Below the pieces are notes generated by a model that saw only the letters and a program-made list of their open reading frames with translations, was not told the DNA's origin and did not search any database. 64,000 nucleotides of DNA, from positions 213,568 to 277,567 of the forward strand of contig JAEUWP010000137.1 in the NCBI GenBank assembly GCA_018524725.1. Reading direction: 5' to 3'. This stretch comes from Podaxis mareebaensis. Taxonomy: Eukaryota; Basidiomycota; Agaricomycetes; Agaricales; Agaricaceae. Shown one piece after another: positions 24,301-35,790 of this stretch; the first letter of the stretch is position 1, and each line of letters opens with the position of its first letter. Both the position numbers and the translations under genes were made by a program.

Positions 24301-26409
24301 TTTACGGTACGATAGACATACCACAAGAATGACAGTTCTACCCTTGACGAGATCGCCTGCGAGACATTTGTCAACGACCCACTTTGCTGTGTGCACACTT
24401 GAAATGCATGAGTAGTCGAATGAGTTATTAACATACGAGAACTCACTCAAGAGCCGCAAGGACATCGTCAAGGAGAATGATTTGCGCAGGAGAATATATC
24501 GCGCGAGCAAGGGTGACACGAGCTTTTTGCCCGCCACTGAGAGTTAATCCCTTCTCACCAACCTCGGTCTGATCTCCGGCTTCGAAGAGCTCAAGGTCGC
24601 GTTCCAAACCACATTGATAGATGACCTTGCGGTACCGGTCCTCATCGTAAGGAGAGCCAAATAGAATGTTCTCCTGTATAGAGTTGGTAAGCCGGCAAAA
24701 GGGGCGACTGGCACAGAAGGCAAGGAACCAACCCTGATTGTTTCGTTTTGAACCCAAGATTCTTGCGCGGCATAGGCAACACCACCTTTGCGCGGTAGAT
24801 TGAACCAAGAATTTGGCCCAGTGGGGATGTAATGCAATTCGCCAAGCAGGGCCATGAGCATAGAAGTCTTGCCAGAACCAGTGGGTCCAACAATCAGGTT
24901 CAAGGAGTTCGGCTTGAACAACAGCTCTCCCTCGATCTTGAGCATATATTTGCGTTTTGAGGGCGTCAGGGTCCCGTCCGTATCAGCTGACCAAGCAAAC
25001 GATGACTCCCCGAAACCAATACGCTCGTCATCTGCTTTCGACTGCCCAAAGAATAAACTGGGGTCTTTGCCAGCGTAGGTATCAAGAAGTTCTGTCTAAA
25101 ATATAGATTACTATGCGCAACGAGTGAAAATGAAACATTAGATCACATACATTTTTAAGGAAATCATTGACACGATCAAGGGAAACCTTGCCAGCAATGA
25201 CGTTGTTAACCATGAAGAATGCCATGAAAAGCTGGTCTCGTAGAAGATCAAACACCGTCATTGAGCTGAATACGATCGAGACCTTGAGCTCCTGTTTCAT
25301 GATAACGGTCTGTGTGGCAATGGTGAGGAGGTTGCGACAAGTCGAAAGGGGTGAAAACATACACTAAGAACGGTGAGTATCACAGACGGCGTCACACGAG
25401 AGTTGGACTCACAAAGTCGAATACGTGGCCACCATTACAAAAACAGGAATCGCATAGCTTGAAGGGAGAATCAACTATTAGCGAAACAACAGGGCAACGA
25501 GGCTTACTTGACGTTTCCATTGATCAGGTCCAGAACCTGTCTCTTCCATAGCCAAACCAATTCTTCCTCCCGTTTTTCTACAATCTTTTCTTCCATCTTC
25601 TTCTCCCAGCCGAACAACTTGATCATTCTGAGGACATTCATCGCTGAATACACGGTTATACATAAGAATCCTTTGTGGTACGAGATATCAGATAACCTCA
25701 CCTTCAGTGACAGTCTGCACGCGAGCATCAGTTCTCTTCAATCTGTTCTGTTGGACACTTTGGATTCTCTGAGCAATCCAGCCTGGAATCGGGAACAGAA
25801 GAATCATCACTGCCAGACCGACGAATGCACTAGCAAAATTATGTGACCTATATTCAGTCTCGATTTTAATAGTGTGAATGCAGAGACGCACCTCCAGCCA
25901 AGAATTATGTAGAGGAAAGTGATGCACAACAAAATCTGCAACGGTATGTAGACAACGACGAACATAAGATCCCGAGCGTCAACAATATTCCCTAGATCGG
26001 TGGTAACAAGATTGTTGATGCGGCCAACAAGATTACTGGCGCTGGACGTTCCCGCTGGAGCCTCATCCACCTTCTTGGCCTTATCCTTGCCTCGTTTGGA
26101 TCCCCGGGACGAGGTGGATTTCACGCTTGACGAGCTCGCACGGACGGTTTCCTCCGAAGTTGAATATGCACCAGCACTAATGGCAGTGGTGCCCCGTGAA
26201 TGTTCTGAGTCCCCTTCCAAAGTACTAGTTGCAGTCGCAGTGCTCTCATGAGTGCTCTCTGCAACAGGAGTAGTGGGAGTTTCCGGTGATGTGGCAGGCC
26301 GTTCGTCTTTGGTTTTCTCGGTCTCGGCTTTGACACGAATGCGAAGCGAGTGCTCGAAGACGAGTTGGGTAATAATTGCTTCACATCGAACCAAAGTTCG
26401 GGTCTGCGC

Positions 26410-26440
<31 letters not shown>

Positions 26441-27975
26441 AAAAGTAAGAGCAAGATCCCGTAGGAGAGGACATACCGCAAAGAAAATATAGCCCTGGAA
26501 ACACAGGGAAGTACCCAACGGACCCAAGAAGAGGCAGATAATCCAAACCCAGGGTTGAGCAGTAGCTTCCCGACCATGCGTTTCGAGGTAACTGTAAGTC
26601 AACTGAGAAATCCGAAAGGCCCACAATTTCAAAAACCACTAACCTGAGCAGGCGATTGATACTAATTGGGGACACGAATGAAGAAATAACCATCAAAGCG
26701 ATAAGAACGCCCATCGCAATGTACTCGAACCGGAATACCTTCATAAGACCCCAAAAGATATGGCGTTTGCTGGCACCGGAGAACAAGTCCAGATGCTTTT
26801 ATAGATAGTAAGCGACGCTAACATCACAATAACATGGGTAGACATGCCTTGAAACTCGCAAGTTTGAGGTTATGAGCATAATCATAGTCAGCGAGCGTTG
26901 GGAGTTGGTTGTGTGCGAGGTGAGGAATACGATACGCTAAAAATACGATGGGATCCAGGAAAGAATACGTCACCATCGAAAGGATGGATGCCGTCTGCTC
27001 CGGATTTGGTTCCAACGGATTCTACAAAAGACGCGTCACCACACTCATCATTTTTAAAATCCCGGAATGACGCTATTACCTTTGGATCGAAGGGGACATA
27101 TTCCCGAGGAGAGATGAGCGGAACTACGATACCAGCAAGGAAGAGGACAACTATCTTGATCCAAAGGAGTGTGCCTTCGGCAGTGTCTTTTGGCCGAGCG
27201 CTGAAGGTCGTCAGAGGATATAGGTCCCGGTAAGCGTAGACAGAGAAAGTGAGGAAATAGATTATGGTGGTATGCCGGCTTGCAGTTACAGCCCATCGTT
27301 TAGACGCGAGAACAGTGATCAGAGATAAGAAAGTGGTATACAGCTGATACGTGGATAGTTAGACGGAATTTCGATGGTCAAGGCTCGGACTCACGTAGAC
27401 GGCGCCAAACGCTAAATCGAATGGCTGCATCCCAGAGGGCGGAGCACTGCCCCATCCCCAGCTCTGCGCCAACGGTGCATCTTGCTCGACTAATATATCT
27501 TCAGGAGCAGTGCTCCCGCCGCGACGGGCAGTAATAATAGTGAGGGTCAGGAGCGCAACACCGCCAAACATCCGCGTAACTTGGTACCAGAAGGCAAGTG
27601 GACCCCCATGGCTGTTGATATGGCGCTTCAACTTTTCACGAAAGCCAGAGGAAGTTGCATCATTCCGCCCTTGTTCAGTTGGTTCTTCTGCGGTACGTGG
27701 CTGAAGCAGATTGCAAACCCAGGACACGGAAATTCTGAGAAGAATAGTCCCCAAAGACGCCACGGCAGTAATGGGAGGTATCGCTAGTGTTTCGCGCAGC
27801 AACCTGAAAGGGAGGTGATATTCAGCGTGTGCCCTCGAAAATTGCGAAACAGCAAACTGAGGCACCTCTGAATGAGCTCGATAGCCCGAGCTTCTGACCA
27901 TGCCCCAAGGACACTTTCCCCGAAGAGGTACGCAGCTTCCAACGTGTAAGAAGACGTTGAAGCTGGAGGAGGCAT
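21337..27975 (-). CDS. ABCC (MRP)-family full-size ABC transporter, YBT1/bile-acid-permease-like
   Basis: This intron-rich gene starts at 27975 (MPPPASTSSYTLE) and stops at 21337. It encodes an extra N-terminal membrane region (about 27.9-27.1 kb), then TMD1, NBD1, TMD2 and NBD2. NBD1 has Walker A GPTGSGKTSML (about 24.88 kb), signature LSGGQKARVTLARA (about 24.52 kb) and Walker B IILLDDV. NBD2 has signature LSVGQRQILALARA and LLILDE (about 21.85 kb). A long Ser/Thr-rich insert with ETPTTPVAEST and KRGKDKAKK lies within TMD1 (25.95-26.3 kb), as in fungal YBT1/YLL048-type transporters. Such proteins export conjugated organic anions or bile-acid-like compounds, often at the vacuole. The substrate here is not known. 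One 73-nt intron (26404-26476) contains a triplet microsatellite. Confidence 0.9.
26411..26439. repeat. (ATG)n triplet microsatellite inside an ABC-transporter intron
   Basis: There are 9.7 uninterrupted copies of ATG on the plus strand, which read as (CAT)n in the gene's sense. The tract ends 7 bp from the 3' splice site of the intron 26404-26476. Read as coding it would give poly-His, poly-Ile or poly-Ser, but the intron borders (GTATGT...GCGCAG) show it is spliced out. Confidence 0.9.
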
Positions 27976-28614
27976 GCTGACGTGCCTACGACACGAACTA
28001 ATGGGATATGGAACGCGGCTGTTGAAGGGTGTTATAAAGTTGTGACGAAAAATGTATAAATGTGTACGATGCCGCAGGCGCTTATTTATGATCTCACGAA
28101 TTGATCTTCCCTCTCGAAGCATACTTATTTGTCCCCACAAGGACGGCGAAAAAGGCAACCATCAGCGTCCCACATGCTTCCTTGACTCGAACCGCGTGGG
28201 GGAAGCCAGATATATGTAGAGGGTACCTGTATGACTTGTATGGCCGTGCCTTCAGTGCATCCCCGATAATAGTCTACCCCGAATGAGACATTCGAAGAAC
28301 ACAACTAGATGCTGGTTGGCTGACCAGACCTGTCAAAGCGCAACCGTCGACGTTGACTCATTTTCGGCGACTGAAATAGTCCCTGTCGCCCATGTAGGGG
28401 TTGACTGAGTCATTCGGGTTGGAGCAAGGGGTGCAGGGCGACGTGAATGAAATGATCGGATACACACGAGCCCTTGACAGGCGGAAGGAAGAGATAAGAA
28501 TCGAGTTGAATAACGTGACTGGAATTGTCTGGGGCCTTGGTGGCATCGTGATGAAGGCTGGGAACACTCTGCGCATGCTCCCTCCCTCCTGCCCCCGCAA
28601 ATATCCACGTCCTG
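27976..28614. promoter_or_regulatory. Divergent promoter of the ABC transporter and RhoGAP genes
   Basis: This is a 639-bp intergenic region between opposite start codons. Two perfect bZIP (AP-1/Gcn4-type) sites are present in inverted orientation: TGACTCA at 28354-28360 and TGAGTCA at 28406-28412. Both are closer to the RhoGAP start but could serve either gene. Factor binding is inference from the motif. Confidence 0.45.
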
Positions 28615-31600
28615 ATGGACCAACAAACCCCTATCTCTGCACGCGCCTCCGCGTCAGATCCTTCAATCGCTACCCAAGGCCCTATTCCTCTCTTCGACGT
28701 CCACCTCCGTTTTCTTGCAGAGTCCTACATCACCTTCTTCCAAGAACGGTGCGCCACACCCCTCCCATTCAGTCTTTCCGGCTCACCCTTTCTACAGAAA
28801 ACGCATAGAAGAGGTCTAGTGAGTAGACCATCGCAATTTCATCATTCACAGATTGTTCACCCTTGCTCTCTGATCAGCATAGAATCCCTCAAAAAGTTGC
28901 ATCGCAAGACCAAATCTGCAGATGCTTACCTTGAAGACAAGGGGGAACTCAGCACGACAAGGAGCGCGTGGGCAGAAGTCAGAGACAATCTGGAGAGAGG
29001 TGTGCCCAATATACATTCTGGTTGTTCATACTAAGCAGCGATATCAGAGGCTCAAGCCCGGCAAGCCTTTTGTGCGACCTTGACGACGGATATCCTCGAT
29101 CCTTTGACCAACTTCAAGGTACCTGCTTACATTCCATCGACTAGCAATGGCGCACTTCATAACTTGAGCCAGGAAACCCAAGAACGCACGCGTAAACGCA
29201 TCAAAGAGGACTTGAAGGATTCCACGAGTGCCTATAATGAGTACGCAGAGGTTATGCTGCCTAAACTTAAATCACGGTATGCAAAGAAGTTCAGTGAAGT
29301 CGAGGTAAGTGTCTCGTATTTATTCTCGTCCCGCCTCATCATCGTCGATCGACAGGAACAAAAGAAAGCCTCCGCGGGACCTACGGTTCCTTTACAACCC
29401 ACCGCATCTGCGTCAGAACAATACGGAAGTAACTCCAAAAGCAACGGAGCCAACTCCGGGCGTCCCACTGTCACTCCACCACAGCCTCTACGCGCCTTGG
29501 ACCGCCGCCCTTCATCCAGTGGCCCTCCTACCCGCAACCGATCGCCTTCGTCATCTTCGACGCCTTTCTCCGATCTTGCTCACCAAGGTGTGTGACCTTC
29601 CAATACTTCTGATCAGCGAGCTTATAGGCACAAATAGGAAAGAAGCAGCTTAATCAATTGATGGGCTTTCTCGACAAAAGCGCCACTGTTAAAGATAGTC
29701 TAGGCGGGCAGCAAAATCAGGCGCTGCGAGCAGTCAGAGCAAAGCGTGATGCAGATGAAGCAGGTACGTTTGATCCGGGATCCTGTTACAGATTCTGGCT
29801 CACAATCCTAAGATAAGGAATACAGAAAGGGTGTCCACTGGTTGGAAACCCTTCGGTTGAGGAGAACAAAGATCCTTGAAAGCGGTTATACCGTCCGTAT
29901 TTCTATCCCGTTTTTGTTACGCGCCACTTACCCTAGCGCAGAGTCTAGAAATGTTCGTCAGGGAATCTGCGACTGTTGTTAAAGAAGTCCTCGAGAAATA
30001 TACTGATAACATGACGTGAGTTTGTGTCTTCGAACAGTCCTTAAGTCACTATCTCACCATCCCTGGTAGTGCCACGAGCACTACTCAAACACAGTTATCT
30101 AAGCATGCGCGAAACATCGTTGACAAAATCTCGCCGGAGAGGGATGTAGCAAGGCTTGCAGCCAATATACCCCGTTCACTGGCTTCCGCGATCCCAGAGC
30201 CCATTCTTTATGAACATGGGCAAGTGGGGTCATGCAACGACCTCATCTTCGGATTCAGTCTGGGTGACTACGCAACTGCGAAAGGCCTCCGCGAGGGCGA
30301 GATTCCGAAGATTGTCAGGATATGCATTGCGGAAATTGACAAACGAGGACTTGAATCAGAAGGGATATACAGGGTAAGACTTGACCTGTAATAGCGCCGA
30401 CAGAGCTGAATCCGTTTTCTCAGGTATCGGGACGCCATGCCATTGTACATGCGGTGAGTCAAACGTGCATATACGAATCCGCCAAGTATTAATATTCGGA
30501 AACAGATGCAACACGAGATCGAGAAAGACGAGGCGTCCTTCGAGTTCACGCCAAAAGATGACGTGTATGCGGTTGCCTCCTTGCTCAAGGTATGCCGACT
30601 GTTACCCCATTGGTAGCATAGATTGACAACGGACAGCTGTATCTGCGGGAACTACCCGAACCTTTGTTTAGGTTCCCTCTCCAGGATCGGATACAGCATT
30701 CAGAGAACCTAGGTATACCCGTTCCTGACCACACATTGTGATGTTGCTCAACATCTTCTGCAGGGGAGCACCAAGCGAATAACTTTACACTACTCCGAGG
30801 CAAGATGCGTCGCCTTCCGGCAGTCCACCAAGCCACACTCAAAGCTCTTGTCGAACACCTGGCGAAAGTTGTTGCCCACAGCGATAAGAACAAGATGGAC
30901 GCCAAGAACCTTGCAATCGTCTTCGGCGGTATGATCTTTGGGGATGATGAGTTGCCAAAAGGAGGGGACTTGCTGAACGTCCAAACAACAAAAGTGCGCG
31001 TGCTCCCCTTCTCCTATGTATAACTGACGACAGAGACAATTTCTCCAGGATTCATTGTTCGAGACCCTAATCGTGAACGCGCGTGCACTCTTCGACGAAC
31101 ATGCGACTCAACAACCGCAATCACCTTCTGCGCAGCACCCTCACCCACCCCCAGCTCAATACCACCATTCACCCCCGCTACCACCAACCCCGGCGGGCGA
31201 GGTCGCTCTTGAAATTTCCTATGGCTCCAAGTCAACCAAAGTTGCCAGCGTGCCGGCAAAACTACAAACTCCACCGCCACCAGGTTCGCCGCAGGACTTT
31301 ACACCCAGGCTACCTCCCCGTCCCGCGACAAGTATCCACCCATCATCGCGCGGCCTTCCTACATCTCCCCCCCGAAGGCGAGCAGAATTGCCACCGCCGA
31401 CAACGATAACGACTCAATCGTCCCTGTCCGCTCCATCGTCACCTTCTCCCGCTTCTACAACCTTTGACACGGACGACTGGTTATCATACCATGACCCAGA
31501 ACCCTCTGGCGATAGGGAGCCTGCAAGGGAACCTTCCACGAGTGCTGCGCCTACACTCAATCCGCAGCCGCCACCGACTCTTCGGAAGACGGAGTTGCCC

Positions 31601-31675
31601 CCCACACCGAAGGAATCCCCCGCTACTTCAGCTTTTGAACCTAACACAGACGGTAGTAATCAATTTTTACACTAA
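28615..31675 (+). CDS. F-BAR/RhoGAP protein (Rga7/Rga8-like Rho GTPase-activating protein)
   Basis: The gene starts at ATG 28615 (MDQQTPISARAS). The N-terminal half is an FCH/F-BAR-type coiled-coil region (YITFFQERC, then SLKKLHRKTKSADAYLEDKG and RTRKRIKEDLKDS). A disordered Ser/Pro-rich linker follows. The RhoGAP domain (about 30.2-31.1 kb) has the arginine finger in LESEGIYRVSG, then YLRELPEPLFRFP and NKMDAKNLAIVFGG. The C-terminus is a Pro/Ser-rich tail with possible SH3-ligand stretches (LPPRPATS). Fission-yeast homologues act at the growing tip and division site, binding the membrane by the F-BAR domain and switching off Rho GTPases. All catalytic features are present. The last exon may be continued by another exon after 31650, so the stop at 31675 is provisional. 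Confidence 0.85.
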
Positions 31676-31958
31676 CGTTTACTTCTCTTTTTTGATTTCC
31701 TGCGGATATTGGAGGCTACCCTGTACTAGTTACTTATACTCTGACAATGTTATGTTCTAAGGGATACCATCTCTTTTTCCTTGGATCCCTTCCAGGCAAG
31801 ATATTCAGGTGCTCCATTGGCGAGGCAACGCAGACCCTCAGCCGGCAGAGCATGTTTCAACTTGAAGCATATTGCCATTATCCGCGAATTCTACCTTTGT
31901 TGACTCATGTATGCATATCCTAATATCTTTCTTGTGCTGGGGCCTGGGTTAGTCTAGG

Positions 31959-32294
31959 TTATCCATATTCTACCGAATCGGTGTTCACAAGGTCCCTTGT
32001 GAAGAGCTTGCCTCCAGCATTGTAGTCCAAAGCACTCGACTCGTTGGTGAGGGCCTGTTCACCTCTCGCCTGAGCTTTACCAAAGAAACACAAGCATAGT
32101 GGGGTGTGAATGCCACCCTCCTGACAGATACCCCATCCAGAAACGATGCCTCCACCGTCGGGCTTATTAGTTCTTGGGTGGTAGGGTTTTAAAGCCGAAA
32201 CGTTTATTATGAACATTGCAAAGCGAAGAATTAGCGTTGCTTTAGTTGTACAATGTGAAGGGTATACACAAAACATCCCGACTCTCGAACCCAT
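31959..32294 (-). CDS. Possible small protein gene directly downstream of the PIF1 helicase
   Basis: An open frame of 111 codons starts at an ATG two bases after the helicase stop and ends at 31959. The second half (GIVSGWGICQEGG, LCLCFFGKAQARGEQ, NESSALDYNAGG) looks protein-like, with four Cys in a short span. The first third is less convincing and might be replaced by an upstream exon. I do not recognise a family. It lies where the 3' UTRs of the convergent RhoGAP and PIF1 genes should meet, so chance is a real alternative. Confidence 0.25.
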   Translation of the reverse strand: MGSRVGMFCVYPSHCTTKATLILRFAMFIINVSALKPYHPRTNKPDGGGIVSGWGICQEGGIHTPLCLCFFGKAQARGEQALTNESSALDYNAGGKLFTRDLVNTDSVEYG

Positions 32295-32295
32295 T

Positions 32296-35025
32296 TCATT
32301 GAGCGGGTACTAGAAACTCAGGTATCTCGGTATTGTAGGAATCAAAGAACATTGCATCGTCGCTACTATCCATCAGGTCTTCAACCCAGCTGGTGTCGGT
32401 GGCAATTTCGGCGAGGAGTTCGTCGTCCCACCATGGATCAGAGACCTCGGGATTGTGTGAATCGTGAAGTGCAGCACCATCCTCATGCTCCTCCATAAAG
32501 GCGTCGTCAATCCAGCTAGAGTCGGTGGCCACTTGTGCAAATAACTGTTGCTCTTCCCACCAGTTCTGCCAATCGGTATGCCATTTGATGACCCTTGGAT
32601 TTGCATGTATCCTGATACAAAGATGTGAGAAGGCGGAAATATCCTGGCGAAGTAACGATGCCATACCTGTCTGGTCGGAAGTTGACTAGTTGAAGACCAT
32701 CCATTGATGTAGCGCGAGACACGGCGACGTATGCTACGTATTAAGCCATGTGAGGAGTACATACAGACAATATATGGGGTTACTTACCTTGCCCATCTGC
32801 AAAAATCCCTTCAAAATCAACCTTGACTAAATCAAGAGTTTGGCCCTGGGATTTGTGTATGGTCATAGCCCAAGAGAGAATCAGAGGCACCTGCACTCGA
32901 CGCGCTTCAATGTTTCCCATGAGACCAATACGATCAAAATACACCGGAACACAAAGAAGTTGGCTTTCGTTGGCAAAATGCACCACAGGATACTCCTTAT
33001 TCGGCGGGAAAGCGTGGCCCGTAATGTCACGAAGTTGTGTTGGCCGCTTTGCAATTGTAGGGTCGGCACTGTAACAGTCGAGGATGTGTTCCTCAATGTA
33101 TGTCCGATGTTGGTAGGGAGGCGGTTGCATGGGTGGACTCTTCAAGTCGTCGTCCTCGTCGTAATCCAAGCCGTCATAAGTTTTGAGATCATCCTCATCC
33201 TCGTCATTGTTGCTTGGTGCGGAGATAGGAATATTCTTTTCTCGAGCCTCATGAACCGTCATGAAATCAACGACCTTTCCCATGCTACCGTTCACCAGTT
33301 CACCTTGTATAACATTCTGTATCACGCTCATGAGCTTGACTACTGAGCACAGGAGCTTGGCGAACTACTCACTTGGATCAACATGACCTGAGCTCCTATC
33401 TAACTCAACGCATTTATATAACATCCAACAAAAACCAATTAAACTCACCTTCAGAGTCAGCTTCTCTGGAGCAAGTATCGCCATATTCATAATCTCCTTG
33501 GCCTTCTGGGGGGATATTGGTTCTCGGTAAACATTCCAACCTGCGCTGTCCATAGAGAAATACGTCTTGGCAGCACCCTGCAAGCGTTCCAGTTCACGCT
33601 TGTTGCGATCATCAACGTCTCTACGGCGTGGCAACCTAATACATCCTTGGTCAAGGCAGTCCGGGAGAATTGGATGATCAGCTTACAACAAGGCGGGTTG
33701 CACGTCGACAGTGCCGCCAGAAAGAGGCCGCTCGAGGCCCTTGAGCATAGTTATTTGCTGTTGATTTAGGCTTCCGAGCCTCATGGATGACAAGATGTCA
33801 ATAAACGCTGGAGGTCAGGTGTCAATCGACAGATATGATATATGCTATCTAACACTACCATCATCTTTCTGCCGAAAAACCTCTCGGAGAAAGTAGGGGT
33901 GCGGAATGCAAGCCCTCCAAGTGTTGGCTCCAAACACAAAGTCTGGAGGGGCCGGACTTCCTTTGGCGTGAACAGGAGGTAATTGGAAGAAATCTCCTGC
34001 CAAAACAAGCTGTTTTCTGCCATCAGATTCATTAAACTTGGCGTCAGGAGGAGCCCCACCTGTATACCTCCAAACGGGCGAGAATCTTGACGAACAACAC
34101 GCGCGATGTATTCCTTGCCATCATCAGGACACAAAACCCGAGCCGAAAATTTACATACTTACCAATTTATCAAATAATTCAGCCTTCAACATAGAAACTC
34201 CAGTGCCGTCAACCCATTGCCCGCACAACAATAGAACATCACACACCTTCATCGATGATCCATACTTGGGTTCCCTTCCATCTTTCCCTGACAACACGAG
34301 CCCGTTTAATCCTTCTTACCAATATTTCTACGACTTCCGACCCAGTCCTGATCCCTGCATACGAATGGAGGGTCTGTCCACCAATCGCCAGAGCAGCTAT
34401 ACCTGTTGTCGCAGTAACGGCGATGGCCTCCAACGATTTGGTCTTGAGGAGTTCCTTGATGATGGCCCGTAGAAGAACCGATTTTCCTGTCCCTGAAACC
34501 AGACATGAGGAAGGTGAAACGAGAACTCCAGATTCAAAAGCCGACCTGCCGGGCCTGTAAAAAATACATTTTCCCCCCGCTTCACGACTTCCAGAATATG
34601 ACTTTGATCAGGAGAGAGCTTGACTTCTGGAACGACCGGCGCTATGGATTCTTCAGGTATTCCGCCCTTATCGTTGCAATCATATACATCTTGCGCCCCT
34701 CGTAGGAAGGAAGCCAAGTTTTTCTGGAGGATCCATTCAGTGAGCTCAACAGCCTGCATGTGCAACACCCAGTTAGCTGCTGACCGAGTTATACGACTGC
34801 GGCGCCTGCACGCATTAGCATTTGCAACATTCCCGCGTAACGACAGAATCACGCACTGGTGGCATTGAAGAGCTCCTCGCTGAACAGTCCGAATGGTGCA
34901 TGTGTTGTGAGGTATGATGCTGCTGTCAATTCTCGGTAGTATAGAGTATGTACTTGAGAAGTGAAGCCATCATCTGGGTGTCGAACTGTTGTGTGCGTCA
35001 GTCGTGTTCGAAGGACCTGAACCAT
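32296..35025 (-). CDS. PIF1-family ATP-dependent 5'-3' DNA helicase (paralogue without hybrid-binding domain)
   Basis: Exon 1 probably starts at 35025 ([15 protein letters not shown]) and runs to 34857. Exon 2 is 34779-34546 and exon 3 begins at 34492; all three keep frame. The helicase core has Walker [12 protein letters not shown], motif Ia [10 protein letters not shown], Walker B VWIIDE, motif [14 protein letters not shown], the FRQKDD segment, motif [11 protein letters not shown] and motif [12 protein letters not shown]. All are intact. An acidic insert ([15 protein letters not shown], about 33.2 kb) and a C-terminal duplicated motif are extra. PIF1 helicases unwind G-quadruplexes and RNA-DNA hybrids and maintain telomeric and mitochondrial DNA. 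The open frame extends upstream of 35025 without a clear ATG, so a missed 5' exon is possible. Confidence 0.8.
32314..32562 (-). repeat. Two-copy acidic/Trp motif at the C-terminus of the minus-strand PIF1
   Basis: Two units of about 40 codons lie in tandem (32562-32437 and 32433-32314). Each begins WW followed by acidic residues, then L..., ATD(S/T)SW(I/V)(D/E)D, a Met/acidic stretch, and DS(H/Y)N.E(V/I). DNA identity is partial, so the duplication is not recent. Confidence 0.7.
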
Positions 35026-35446
35026 CCATGCTTCCCCGCCGGCGGGAATCCGGCATTCAGTAACCCCGTATGTAATGTGTAATTTGTGTAATTACGAAAA
35101 CACCCAGTCCTTGCCTCGATTTGTATTTCCTTTCCGAGACCTTTGACGACGTCTCAGCCGTCGACGACCTACTTTCGCCTCTCGTTGATGTGATCAAACG
35201 TTATGTAACTGGATTATGTTGTCTTGGATGCACAGTAGTGGAGATCCCATATGACAATCGTCAGTGTTTCCTCTCTCAACCCTCGTTTCAATAGGCTCTT
35301 GTGAGCATTTGGTCCTTGTAATTTATTAACGGCAATGAGGTCATGGTATTAGGAATACTATATGTTATTTCCTCTATCCTATCGTTAAACTTGAGTTACA
35401 GATCGTTCACCAGTGACAGCCAAGTAAGACTCAGATATGCCTTGGA
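35026..35446. other. Intergenic region between the two PIF1 genes, with a short unexplained open frame
   Basis: On the plus strand a frame is open from about 35095 to 35293 without an ATG at its start (contains LSETFDDVSAVDDLLSPLV). It could be an exon fragment, a relic or chance. Nothing else is recognised. Confidence 0.2.
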
Positions 35447-35790
35447 TCAAATCCTCCCAATATCATAGTTTTGCGTCGCAACACCGCCAATTTCCCAGTT
35501 CCTACATGACACATTTAGCTTCTGGTTCAAACGTAACCTAAAATGAGATCTAACCTGCGGAGCCAGTGAACAAAACATTTCTTCCCCTCTTCACCCGACT
35601 TATGATCTCTTTTTTGTTCTTCTGATAAAACAACATCCAGTTGGACGGATTTCCCTGTTACATACACAGCGTCCTCCCTGACCAGAATCTTTCCCCTTCC
35701 GCTCTGGCTCCCAAGCCACTTTTGAGTCTCAGCCCCGGTGAGGAACCACTTCGTGCTTTCCGGGAAGATGGTTCCTGAGATTGAACTCAT
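35447..35790 (-). CDS. Small hypothetical protein between the PIF1 genes
   Basis: The frame starts MSSISGTIFPESTKW at 35790. With an intron from a GTTAG donor near 35570 to a TGTAG acceptor near 35510, it would continue NWEIGGVATQNYD to a TGA at 35447, giving about 96 aa. Without splicing it ends at 35527 after 87 aa. It is Lys/Glu/Ser-rich with KKCFVHWLRR near the C-terminus. No family is recognised and no signal or membrane segment is seen. It sits head-to-head with the hybrid-binding PIF1 gene. Confidence 0.35.

Noticed and set aside
26381..26632. Poly-His or poly-Ile coding tract in the ABC transporter
   Set aside because: Clear GTATGT donor and GCGCAG acceptor place the repeat in an intron, and removing it restores continuity of the membrane domain.
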